From Muriicola jejuensis (GTDB taxonomy: Bacteria > Bacteroidota > Bacteroidia > Flavobacteriales > Flavobacteriaceae), in contig NZ_JAABOP010000001.1 of assembly GCF_010671595.1 (NCBI RefSeq), positions 1,612,001 through 1,676,000 of the forward strand: DNA of 64,000 bases, written 5' to 3'. A program made the position numbers and the translations under genes. The notes beneath the pieces were generated by a model. It was given only the letters and a program-made list of their open reading frames with translations, searched no databases and was not told the origin of the DNA. Positions 16,877 through 25,282 of this stretch are shown piece after piece; within the stretch, counting starts at the first letter, position 1, and each line of letters begins with the position of its first letter.

Positions 16877-17554
16877 GTGGGTAGCAAGAACAAACTAAAA
16901 CGCTTCAGGGAGAACGAGACCTTTCCCAATGTCCTGCAACCGACAAGGGAAGAAGTCCTCTCCGGATCTTTTGCACAAAGGGGCCGATGGGCAGAATTCT
17001 TTGGCAATGAGCACCCTCTGGTCCTTGAACTGGGATGCGGTAAAGGGGAATATGCCCTGGGCCTGGCAAAATTATACCCGGATAAGAATTTCATAGGGAT
17101 AGACATCAAAGGGGCCAGGTTGTGGAGGGGAGCCAAGACCGCCCTGGAGGAAAATATGCAGAATGTGGCCTTTGTGCGTTCTCAGATCGACCTGATCGAC
17201 CGATTATTCACCAAGGGAGAGGTGTCCGAGATCTGGATCACCTTCCCCGACCCGCAGATCAAATACAAGCGCACCAAACACAGGCTCACCAACCTGCATT
17301 TCCTTGAGAAATACAGGACCATCCTCAAAGAAAAGGGCACTGTTCACCTGAAGACAGACAGCGAATTCATGCATGGGTATACCCTTGGGATCCTCCATGC
17401 AAGTGAGATGGAAGTTTTGTATGCCAACCACGACGTGTACAGGAATGAGGGGAGTCCGCCCGAAGTTCTTCGCATCCAGACCTTTTATGAAAATCAGTAT
17501 CTTGAGCTCGGTAAACCCATCACGTATCTAAAATTCAGGTTTCCTTCCCAATGA
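16877..17554 (+). CDS. trmB: tRNA (guanosine(46)-N7)-methyltransferase
   Basis: This 225-aa SAM-dependent enzyme methylates G46 in the tRNA variable loop. LELGCGKGEYALGLA (about residue 50) is the SAM-binding loop and ITFPDPQIKYKRTKHRL (about residue 119) is the diagnostic TrmB motif. The start is a GTG, supported by the family's usual N-terminus with a KNKL sequence. It heads a tightly packed run trmB-lysE-ATL with 4-8 bp overlaps. Confidence 0.95.
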   Translation: MGSKNKLKRFRENETFPNVLQPTREEVLSGSFAQRGRWAEFFGNEHPLVLELGCGKGEYALGLAKLYPDKNFIGIDIKGARLWRGAKTALEENMQNVAFVRSQIDLIDRLFTKGEVSEIWITFPDPQIKYKRTKHRLTNLHFLEKYRTILKEKGTVHLKTDSEFMHGYTLGILHASEMEVLYANHDVYRNEGSPPEVLRIQTFYENQYLELGKPITYLKFRFPSQ

Positions 17555-18189
17555 CCCACCTCCTCATCCTATTTTTTGTAACCTATTCCGCAGCCTTTAT
17601 GGCTACGGTCCCCCCTGGACTGCTAAACATGAACGCAGCAAAGGCAAGCGTTGAAAAAGGGAAGAACAACGGTATTATTTTCAGCCTTGGGGTTTCAACC
17701 ATGATCATGATGCAGGCTTATGTGGCCGTAATGATCTCCAAATTTCTCTACAACAACCCTGAAGTGATCGACCTCCTGATGAAGATCGCCCTCGGGGTCT
17801 TCGCCTTTTTTGCCATTTATTTCTTTGTGCTGGCGAAGCGGTTCAAACCCAATAAGATCCGCATTGAAAAGATGAGCAGGAAGAACAGTTTTTTCAAAGG
17901 GATGCTCCTGGCTGCCCTGAACCTGCTCACGATCCCTTACTACAGCGGACTCAACGTGATGTGGAATGCGTCGGGCTGGATAAAGTTTGAACTCTGGGAC
18001 ATCGCAACCTTTATCCTTGCGGCCGGGTCGGGCACGTTTACGGTTCTCTATCTGTATACCTTTTATTTCAACAAACTCGACCTGAAGAACAAGACCTTTT
18101 CAAAGAACTCAAACTATATTCTGAGCGGCCTGATGCTGATCCTGCTCGTGATCACTCTGATCAGGCTTTTTTACAGGGACCATGCATAA
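17551..18189 (+). CDS. LysE-family translocator
   Basis: This 212-aa membrane protein has about six helices and the LysE/RhtB N-terminal pattern (ATVPPGLLNMNAAKASVEKG, about residue 20). These proteins export amino acids or other small polar metabolites. It overlaps trmB (ATGA) and the following alkyltransferase-like gene, so it is expressed with them. The substrate is unknown. Confidence 0.85.
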   Translation: MTHLLILFFVTYSAAFMATVPPGLLNMNAAKASVEKGKNNGIIFSLGVSTMIMMQAYVAVMISKFLYNNPEVIDLLMKIALGVFAFFAIYFFVLAKRFKPNKIRIEKMSRKNSFFKGMLLAALNLLTIPYYSGLNVMWNASGWIKFELWDIATFILAAGSGTFTVLYLYTFYFNKLDLKNKTFSKNSNYILSGLMLILLVITLIRLFYRDHA

Positions 18190-18526
18190 GAAGGGGAATG
18201 ATTTTTTTCAGCAGGTGTACGACCTCGTAAAGCAGGTGCCCTATGGGAGAGTAACCTCTTATGGGGCCATTGCCAGGTACCTCGGTACTTCCCGGGGAGC
18301 CAGGATGGTAGGCTGGGCAATGAACAATGTACCCGACAGGGAGGACGTGCCCGCCCACCGGGTGGTGAACCGGGTGGGGCTGTTGACCGGGAAACACCAT
18401 TTCGGAGGGACCAACCTAATGCAACAACTCCTCGAGAATGAAGGTCTGGTCATCGTCGATGATCGCATCCAGGATTTTGAAAAGCACTTTTGGGATCCCC
18501 TTAAGGAACTGGGGGAACCACTTTAG
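18182..18526 (+). CDS. Alkyltransferase-like (ATL) MGMT-family protein
   Basis: This 114-aa protein has the helix-turn-helix DNA-repair fold of O6-methylguanine methyltransferases: VPYGRVTSYGAIARYLG (about residue 20) and AMNNVP. The acceptor Cys of the PCHRV motif is Ala here (VPAHRVVN, GCC codon). It therefore cannot accept alkyl groups and belongs to the ATL group, which bind alkylated guanine and hand it to nucleotide excision repair. The small size also fits ATL. It is the last gene of the trmB operon. Confidence 0.88.
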   Translation: MHKKGNDFFQQVYDLVKQVPYGRVTSYGAIARYLGTSRGARMVGWAMNNVPDREDVPAHRVVNRVGLLTGKHHFGGTNLMQQLLENEGLVIVDDRIQDFEKHFWDPLKELGEPL

Positions 18527-18623
18527 CCAGCGCCGCCCGGAAGGCCTGATCAGCACTCCAGATGACCTAATAAACCCATAAGTCATTTCCGTTCAGTTCT
18601 TTCCGAATCTCGGCCCGATACCG

Positions 18624-18631
18624 TATCTTTG
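18624..18631 (+). promoter_or_regulatory. -7 element of the apbC promoter
   Basis: TATCTTTG matches TAnnTTTG and lies 42 nt upstream of ATG 18674. No clear -33 TTG is present. Confidence 0.5.
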
Positions 18632-18673
18632 TTGTTTAGAATCATTTTACATTAAGCAAAGGGTAAGGACCGG

Positions 18674-19813
18674 ATGAAACTCGATAAAAAAGACATACTG
18701 AAAGCCCTGGAAACCATCACTGTGCCCGGAGAGGGGCAGAATATGGTGGAAAGCGGTGCGGTGAGAAATATACAGACCTTCGGAGACGAAGTGGTCGTCG
18801 ATATCACAATAAAGAACCCCAGCCTCCAGGCTAAAAAGAAGGCTGAGGTCTCCATTCTGCAGGCCATTCACAGGGAGGTGTATGAAAAGGCCAAGATCAC
18901 CGTAAACATTACGGTAGATGCCCCTTCCAGGCAAAAGCAAAATGAGATCAAGGGGGCTCCGATACCGGGGATAAAGAATATAATCGCCGTGGCTTCAGGA
19001 AAAGGGGGTGTGGGTAAATCCACGGTGACTGCCAACCTGGCGGCCACCCTTTCCAAGATGGGATTTGCTGTAGGGATACTCGATGCGGATATCTACGGCC
19101 CGTCCATCCCCATCATGTACGATGTGGCCTCCCAGAAACCGCTGGCAGTTGAGGTGAACGGCAAATCGAAAATGAAGCCCATTGAGAATTACGGGGTAAA
19201 GATCCTGTCTATCGGTTTTTTTACCCAGCCGAACCAGGCGGTCATCTGGCGTGGTCCCATGGCGGCGAAGGCCCTTAACCAAATGATCTTTGATGCCCAT
19301 TGGGGGGAACTGGATTTCCTTCTGATCGACCTGCCTCCGGGTACAGGAGACATACACCTGAGTATCATGCAGGCCCTGCCCGTTACAGGTGCAGTGGTGG
19401 TGAGTACTCCTCAGGAGATCGCCCTTGCCGATGCCAGGAAAGGGGTGGCCATGTTCCAGCAGGAGGCCATCAACGTACCCGTACTCGGGATCATTGAGAA
19501 TATGGCATACTTTACCCCGGCGGAACTCCCCGAGAACAAGTATTACATCTTTGGCAGGGACGGGGCAAAAAATTTGGCGGAGGACATGGATGTGCCCTTC
19601 CTGGGTGCCCTCCCCCTGGTGCAGAGCATTCGTGAAGCCAGTGATGCAGGACGTCCTGCGGCCCTGCAAACGGCAACCCCTCTGGAAGCTTCCTTTGAAG
19701 AGATCACGAGGAATACCGTACAGGAACTGGTAAGAAGGAACACGGACCTGCCCCCCACCGAAGCGATCAAAATCACAACAATGGCCGGGTGTGCTGCCGT
19801 TAAAAAGAAATAG
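18674..19813 (+). CDS. apbC: Mrp/NBP35-type Fe-S cluster carrier ATPase
   Basis: This 379-aa P-loop ATPase delivers iron-sulfur clusters to target proteins. It has an N-terminal MIP18/DUF59 domain (residues 1-80), the deviant Walker A GKGGVGKST (109-117) and DLPPGTGD (about 217) of the Mrp family. The NifU-like gene starts 2 bp after the stop, giving a small Fe-S maturation operon. That suits an organism with many Fe-S enzymes such as those at 25-42 kb. Confidence 0.93.
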   Translation: MKLDKKDILKALETITVPGEGQNMVESGAVRNIQTFGDEVVVDITIKNPSLQAKKKAEVSILQAIHREVYEKAKITVNITVDAPSRQKQNEIKGAPIPGIKNIIAVASGKGGVGKSTVTANLAATLSKMGFAVGILDADIYGPSIPIMYDVASQKPLAVEVNGKSKMKPIENYGVKILSIGFFTQPNQAVIWRGPMAAKALNQMIFDAHWGELDFLLIDLPPGTGDIHLSIMQALPVTGAVVVSTPQEIALADARKGVAMFQQEAINVPVLGIIENMAYFTPAELPENKYYIFGRDGAKNLAEDMDVPFLGALPLVQSIREASDAGRPAALQTATPLEASFEEITRNTVQELVRRNTDLPPTEAIKITTMAGCAAVKKK

Positions 19814-19815
19814 CG

Positions 19816-20055
19816 ATGACTGAGGAAGAGTTACGCCACAACGTTGAGAAAGCCCTGGATGAGATAAGACCCTTCCTCCAGAGTGACGGGGGAGACATCT
19901 CCCTGGTATCCATTGAGGAAGGCAAAACCGTGACCGTACGCCTGGAAGGAAATTGCGTTGGCTGTAGTGTCAATCAGATGACCCTGAAAAGCGGGGTGGA
20001 AATGACCATTAAAAAGTACGCCCCTCACGTGGAAAAGGTCATCAATGTAGGTTGA
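19816..20055 (+). CDS. NifU C-terminal domain Fe-S scaffold
   Basis: This 79-aa protein is a stand-alone NifU C-terminal domain. The cluster-binding CVGC motif (Cys47 and Cys50) sits in the expected context between a beta-strand and a helix, after FLQSDGGDI. It can assemble or carry a [4Fe-4S] cluster at a dimer interface. It is coupled to apbC. Assignment is firm. Confidence 0.92.
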   Translation: MTEEELRHNVEKALDEIRPFLQSDGGDISLVSIEEGKTVTVRLEGNCVGCSVNQMTLKSGVEMTIKKYAPHVEKVINVG

Positions 20056-20100
20056 TTAACAACACTTCTACCTTTCCATTTCTTTACATTTTCCCGATAC

Positions 20101-21837
20101 CTAGATCCTGGCCTGGTAGGTAAAGAGGTTGTAATACCGGCCTTCAAGAGCTATGAGTTCCTCATGCATCCCTGTTTCCGCAATACGTCCATTCTCGATC
20201 ACCAGGATCTGATCTGCCTTTCTGATGGTACTTAATCTATGGGCTATCACAATAGTGGTCCTGCCTTTGGTAAGGGCCGCGAGGCTCTGCTGAATAAGGC
20301 CCTCGCTTTCTGTATCCAGGTTGGAGGTGGCCTCATCGAGGATCAGGATCCTTGGATCTGCCAGGATAGCCCTGGCAATGGCGATCCTCTGCCGCTGTCC
20401 GCCCGATAGTTTGATCCCCCTTTCCCCGATAAGCGTGTCCAAACCGTCTTCGAACCGGTCTGTAAATTCATCCACATAGGCCGACTTCACCGCATTCTGC
20501 AGTTCGCTTTCTGTCGCATGGGGCCTGGGGAACAGGATGTTTTCCTGTATCGTGCCCTCGAAGAGGAAATCGTCCTGCAATACCACCCCGAGGTGCTTCC
20601 GGTAATTCTTCAACACCATCTTAGACAGGTCATACCCATCCACGGTGATTTTCCCACTCTGGGGTTTCAGGAAGCTTGCGGCGAGTCCGGCGATCGTGCT
20701 CTTTCCGGAGCCTGAGCTGCCTACCAGGGCTACTACACTTCCGGGTTCCACCTCAAAGCTGATATCGTGAAGCACCTCCTTTTCCTCTTCGTAAGCAAAG
20801 GTAACATTCTCGAACACCATATGTCCCTGAAGGTGGTTGGGCCTGAGAGTGCGTTCCACCGGGTCCTCCTCTTCAGGGAGGTTCATAAGTTCCTCCGTCC
20901 GGTCGAGCCCGGCCAGGGCTTCGCTGAGCTGACTACCGATATTGCTCATCTGCACGATAGGGGCGATCATGAGTCCGAGCAGGAAGGTAAATTCCAGGAA
21001 TTCCCCCAGAGTAAGGACACCGGTCATGATCTTGTAACCGCCTATCCCCATGATACCTGTGGTGGCCACGCCCAGCAGGAAGGTGGAGGAGCTGGTCATT
21101 ACGGCCGTTGCAGTCAGGCTCTTTTTCACATTCTGGTACAGCCTGTGAACTCCATCCTTGAAGATGTCGTGCTCCTGTTCCTCGGCATTGAATCCTTTGA
21201 TGACCCGGATTCCACCCAGGGTTTCAGTAAGGCGGCCTGTCACCTCTGCATTGATCTTCCCCCGGTTCCGGAAAATGGGGCGTATGATCTTGAATGCCTT
21301 CAGGGCGACGACCGCAAAGATCGCCAGGGGGATCAGGGCGAAGAGGGTCATGGACACACTGATGTTCAATAAGAGGAGAAGGGCGACCACCGCTGTGATG
21401 GTCCCTCCAACCAATTGAACGAGTCCGGTGCCGATGAGGTTCCTCACCCCTTCCACATCGGTCATGATCCTGGAGACGAGTTCCCCGGATTTGGTATTGT
21501 CAAAGAACCTGATGGGCAGGGAAAGGATCTTGTGCTGCACCTGGGCACGGAGTTCGGAGATCATATATTGGGCCTGTACGCTGAGGATCTTGGTAAGGAG
21601 AAAAGAGGTAACGGCCTGGACCAGGATCGCCAGGATGACCACTCCGATGAGCATTTTAAGGAAAGGAATATCCTTGTTCGGAATGATGTCGTCCATGAGG
21701 TATTTGAGCGACATGGGCGCGACGAAACTCGCCGCTTTGCTGATCACGATCAGGATAAGTCCGATCAGGACCAGATTACGCCTGGGCCAGATGATGGTCC
21801 TGAATGCCTTTAGGATGCTGACTTTTTTTCCAGCCAT
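20101..21837 (-). CDS. ABC transporter with fused permease and ATPase (exporter type)
   Basis: This 578-aa half-transporter has six membrane helices (about residues 20-300) followed by an ATPase domain: Walker A GSSGSGKST (373-381), signature LSGGQ (477-481), Walker B ILILDEA (about 497-503). It is of the MsbA/lipid and multidrug exporter type. Its N-terminus is Lys-rich and cytoplasmic. It stands alone, divergent from the penicillin acylase gene. The substrate cannot be read from the sequence. Confidence 0.9.
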   Translation of the reverse strand: MAGKKVSILKAFRTIIWPRRNLVLIGLILIVISKAASFVAPMSLKYLMDDIIPNKDIPFLKMLIGVVILAILVQAVTSFLLTKILSVQAQYMISELRAQVQHKILSLPIRFFDNTKSGELVSRIMTDVEGVRNLIGTGLVQLVGGTITAVVALLLLLNISVSMTLFALIPLAIFAVVALKAFKIIRPIFRNRGKINAEVTGRLTETLGGIRVIKGFNAEEQEHDIFKDGVHRLYQNVKKSLTATAVMTSSSTFLLGVATTGIMGIGGYKIMTGVLTLGEFLEFTFLLGLMIAPIVQMSNIGSQLSEALAGLDRTEELMNLPEEEDPVERTLRPNHLQGHMVFENVTFAYEEEKEVLHDISFEVEPGSVVALVGSSGSGKSTIAGLAASFLKPQSGKITVDGYDLSKMVLKNYRKHLGVVLQDDFLFEGTIQENILFPRPHATESELQNAVKSAYVDEFTDRFEDGLDTLIGERGIKLSGGQRQRIAIARAILADPRILILDEATSNLDTESEGLIQQSLAALTKGRTTIVIAHRLSTIRKADQILVIENGRIAETGMHEELIALEGRYYNLFTYQARI

Positions 21838-21977
21838 AGAATTGTGAAATCGAGGAAATACGAAGGCGAAAGATACTCATTATTTGACAGCCCTGATGGG
21901 GCTGACAACGGGCCGGGAAAGAAAATTAGTTTTTCCCGCAGAAGTCGATTAAATTCACAGAATCTCAAAAAAACAGG

Positions 21978-24176
21978 ATGAAAAGATACGTCGGCACCCT
22001 TGTGTTATTCATTTTTTACTCTCTGCTCTTCTCTTGCGGCAGGGTACAGGAACTCACCGAATTGGAGCGATGGAAGACCCATGCGGAGCAAACCACCATT
22101 ATCAGGGACCAGTTCGGGGTGCCCCATATTTACGGGGAAACAGATGCAGACGCTGTTTTTGGCTTGCTGTATGCCCAGTGCGAGGACGATTTCAACCGGG
22201 TGGAACAGAATTACATCTGGGCCACAGGCAGGCTGGCAGAGGTGGAAGGGGAAGAGGCACTATACAGCGACCTCAGGGCCAGGATGTTCATGAGCCAGGA
22301 AGAGGCGGAGGCCATGTACGAGAACAGCCCGGAATGGTTAAAGGAACTGTGTGTGGCCTTTGCGGATGGGATCAATTACTACCTCCATACCCATCCCGAA
22401 GTAACCCCTAAACTCCTCACCCGTTTTGAACCCTGGATGCCCATGTATTTCAGCGAGGGCTCTATAGGCGGAGATATCGAACGTATTAGCACTCGCAAGT
22501 TGCAGGCCATGTACGAGAAGGGCATCGAATTTCCGAAATCTGCAGAAATGGAGATTGAAAAGAGAGAAAAAGAACTGGAGCCACAGGGATCTAACGGGAT
22601 CGCGATCTCCGGAAGTCTCACGCAATCGGGGAATGCCATGCTGCTGATCAACCCCCATACCTCCTTTTATTTCAGGGGGGAAGTACATGCCGTAAGTGAA
22701 GAAGGGCTGAACGCCTATGGGGCGGTGACCTGGGGGCAATTCTTTATTTACCAGGGATTTAACGAGAAGACCGGATGGATGCATACTTCTACTTATACGG
22801 ACGTCATCGATGAATTCGTGGAAACCGTGGTGGACATGGATGGTGATTTGTTCTACCAATACGGGGAAGAGCTCAGGCCCGTGGAAGTCTCGGAGGTAAG
22901 CCTGAAATACAAGGATGGGGATAAACTCAAAGAAAAAACCTTCCCTTATTACCGGACCCACCACGGTCCCATCACCCATATGGAAGGAGATCGGGTAGTG
23001 GCCACGGCCATGATGTGGGACCCGGTTAAGGCCCTGGAACAGTCCTATATCAGGACAAAGCAAACAGGGTACGAAGGATTCAGGAAGATGATGGATATCA
23101 GGACCAATTCGTCCAACAATACGGTCTATGCCGATGCAGATGGGAATATCGCCTACTTCCACGGCAATTTTATCCCGGTCAGGGATACCCTTTTTGATTA
23201 CACCGAGCCCGTTGAAGGCAAGGACCCCAGGACGGACTGGAAGGGGTTGCACACGGTGGATGAGAATATCCTCCTGCTCAACCCTCCCAATGGGTGGATA
23301 CAGAACTGCAACTCGACCCCTTTTACCGCTGCCCTGGAATTCAGCCCGAAACGAGAGGATTACCCCAGGTATATGTCTGTAGACCAGGAGAATTTCCGGG
23401 GGGTACACGCCATTGAGTTGCTCACGGGCCGCAGCGGGTATACCTTGGACAACTTGATCGAACTGGCCTATGACCCGTATTTACCGGCTTTTAAGGCATT
23501 GATCCCCGGATTGGTTGAGGCGGCTGACCGGAGTCCTGGCCTGGATCCGGAAACCAGGGAAGCTATCGACGTGCTAAGGCAATGGGATTTCAGGACCTCT
23601 AAGGAATCGGTCGCTATGACCCTGGCCCATTATTATGGAACCTTATCATGGCAATGGTTTAAAGCAGGAAAACGCAAGGTATGGCCTACACAATTTGAAG
23701 CATTCAATGATATTAATAATAATATATCAAATGAAGACATGCTTAAGGTATTTTCACTTGTCTTATCAAGGCTAAATGATGACTTTGGCACCTGGAAAAT
23801 GCCCTGGGGAGAGGTGAACCGCTACCAGAGGCTCAACGGGGATATCCGCCAGCCCTTTGACGATGCGAAGCCGAGCATCCCCATAGGATTTGCTTCAGGC
23901 CGGTGGGGAGCCCTCGCCGCCTACGGCGCGCGGTATGACAACAACACTAAAAAGATCTACGGTACCCGTGGGAACAGTTTTGTGGCCGTGGTGGAATTCG
24001 GGGAAAAGGTGAAGGCTAAAAGTATCCTGGCAGGGGGCCAGAGTGGGGATCCGTCCTCACCACATTTCGATGACCAGGCTCAGATGTATGCTGATGTGAA
24101 GTTTAAAGAAGTGCACTACTATAAAGAGGATGTTCTGGAGCATGCGAAGCGATCCTACCACCCCGGGGAACGGTAG
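21978..24176 (+). CDS. Penicillin acylase family lipoprotein
   Basis: This 732-aa N-terminal nucleophile hydrolase is made as a precursor that cuts itself between a small and a large subunit. The nucleophile is Ser205 in QGSNGIAISG, with oxyanion and substrate residues in the following NPHTSF. The signal peptide ends in lipobox LFSC (Cys20), so the enzyme is probably anchored in the outer membrane. Family members cleave amides such as beta-lactams, acyl-homoserine lactones or N-acyl amino acids. The substrate here is open. A short AT-rich patch occurs at about 23700-23785. Confidence 0.9.
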   Translation: MKRYVGTLVLFIFYSLLFSCGRVQELTELERWKTHAEQTTIIRDQFGVPHIYGETDADAVFGLLYAQCEDDFNRVEQNYIWATGRLAEVEGEEALYSDLRARMFMSQEEAEAMYENSPEWLKELCVAFADGINYYLHTHPEVTPKLLTRFEPWMPMYFSEGSIGGDIERISTRKLQAMYEKGIEFPKSAEMEIEKREKELEPQGSNGIAISGSLTQSGNAMLLINPHTSFYFRGEVHAVSEEGLNAYGAVTWGQFFIYQGFNEKTGWMHTSTYTDVIDEFVETVVDMDGDLFYQYGEELRPVEVSEVSLKYKDGDKLKEKTFPYYRTHHGPITHMEGDRVVATAMMWDPVKALEQSYIRTKQTGYEGFRKMMDIRTNSSNNTVYADADGNIAYFHGNFIPVRDTLFDYTEPVEGKDPRTDWKGLHTVDENILLLNPPNGWIQNCNSTPFTAALEFSPKREDYPRYMSVDQENFRGVHAIELLTGRSGYTLDNLIELAYDPYLPAFKALIPGLVEAADRSPGLDPETREAIDVLRQWDFRTSKESVAMTLAHYYGTLSWQWFKAGKRKVWPTQFEAFNDINNNISNEDMLKVFSLVLSRLNDDFGTWKMPWGEVNRYQRLNGDIRQPFDDAKPSIPIGFASGRWGALAAYGARYDNNTKKIYGTRGNSFVAVVEFGEKVKAKSILAGGQSGDPSSPHFDDQAQMYADVKFKEVHYYKEDVLEHAKRSYHPGER

Positions 24177-24182
24177 GAAGTC

Positions 24183-24827
24183 CTAGTCTTTAACGATGAT
24201 CAGGGAAGCTTTGGAACCCGTGGAAAGCAGCCATTTATTCGAGTAAATGAGCTTGCCCATATCGTCATAGACATCCACCTGTGCGGTGTTCGGGCCGGAG
24301 GTTCCCTGGTTTAAGGCTTCAAAATCGAGGCGGTTAAACCCCTTTTCCAAATTTAGATTGATCCCCTTGAAACTGCCGGTGAGCAGGATATTGGGTTCAA
24401 CCACTTCTCCATTGGCATAGATCTTTACCCTGTCTCCATCGACATACTCGTGGTCCCGGCAAACGATGCCCACAAATTTGGAGGACGTCTTCACATCCCC
24501 CAGGTACATGTCTCCATAATGCTCCTTGCTATTCCCTTTTTCCCGTTCTCCCACCTTGGGGTCAATAACCATGTCGAACCCGGCCTGCTTTAGTTCCCTG
24601 TCCGGGAGCATTTGGATATTGGGGTTCATGGAATCACTGAGATTCGGGCTCTTTCCCATGTCGATCACCGATGGCATATTCAGGGTCGCATTCGGGGTGG
24701 GGGTGGCCTTGATGTCCAAATTCGGTTTTGGCCCTATCTTCAGGGGCTGGGTCTTGGGAATATCGGTCTGTGACATTCCCATCGCGGCAACTCCCAAGAT
24801 GCATATAGCAGAAATAAAGGCCTTCAT
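24183..24827 (-). CDS. Secreted protein of unknown function
   Basis: This 214-aa protein begins with a clear signal peptide (residues 1-19, ending AMGMSQ). A Pro/Asn-rich, low-complexity stretch (20-70) is followed by a conserved-looking C-terminal part with VKIYANGEVV, LEKGFNRLDFEAL and VDVYDDMGKLIYSNKW. This part looks like a beta-sandwich. I do not recognise a named family. It converges with the acylase gene over 6 bp and stands downstream of the nuo operon on the same strand, separated by 91 bp. Confidence 0.7.
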   Translation of the reverse strand: MKAFISAICILGVAAMGMSQTDIPKTQPLKIGPKPNLDIKATPTPNATLNMPSVIDMGKSPNLSDSMNPNIQMLPDRELKQAGFDMVIDPKVGEREKGNSKEHYGDMYLGDVKTSSKFVGIVCRDHEYVDGDRVKIYANGEVVEPNILLTGSFKGINLNLEKGFNRLDFEALNQGTSGPNTAQVDVYDDMGKLIYSNKWLLSTGSKASLIIVKD

Positions 24828-24918
24828 GACAACACTTTAGGATTATAAAAGTAGCAAATACCCTGCCATGCCTGTATAAATCCTTGTTAAAATCGATAAA
24901 CTCCGGATGAAGTTTTCC

Positions 24919-25275
24919 TTATTCGGGTACCTGTTTTTGGCCGTTCCTGGGGGGTTTTACATTCCAGTACTGAGGGTGGGTGTCCGTGGTTTCCTGATTC
25001 CAGTATGCCGGGGTTACCTTCCTGCCATCAAAGGTCCTGAGCTTTCGCTGGTAGACCCAAATGGTCGGGTTAAATACCATATCCGTTACTGCGACGGTGT
25101 AGAGTTGGGGGTCTTCCTCGCTCTTTTTCTTTTCTTCCTCGGTAAGCACTTCAAAACCATTGTGTTCCAGCAGTTTTTTCAGGAAATCCCTGCGGTTTTC
25201 ATCCACTCCTTTCTCCACGAAGGTAACCCGGGTATCCTCTATACTGCCAAACATGTGTTTTCCTGATAAGCTCAT
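24919..25275 (-). CDS. Small soluble protein, last gene of the kor-nuo operon
   Basis: This 118-aa protein has no signal peptide or membrane helix. It starts with a predicted helical, Glu/Lys-rich half (residues 1-55). A beta-rich segment follows (LYTVAVTDMVFNPTIWVYQRK, about 58-78), then a Pro/Asn/Gln-rich tail. I recognise no family. It begins 7 bp after nuoN, so it is co-transcribed with complex I. Position alone suggests an accessory, assembly or electron-donor docking role. This is inference. Confidence 0.65.
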   Translation of the reverse strand: MSLSGKHMFGSIEDTRVTFVEKGVDENRRDFLKKLLEHNGFEVLTEEEKKKSEEDPQLYTVAVTDMVFNPTIWVYQRKLRTFDGRKVTPAYWNQETTDTHPQYWNVKPPRNGQKQVPE

Positions 25276-25282
25276 TCTATTT

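Noticed and set aside
22338-23408. 356-codon minus-strand frame within the penicillin acylase gene
   Set aside because: Antisense shadow of a well supported gene; composition not protein-like.
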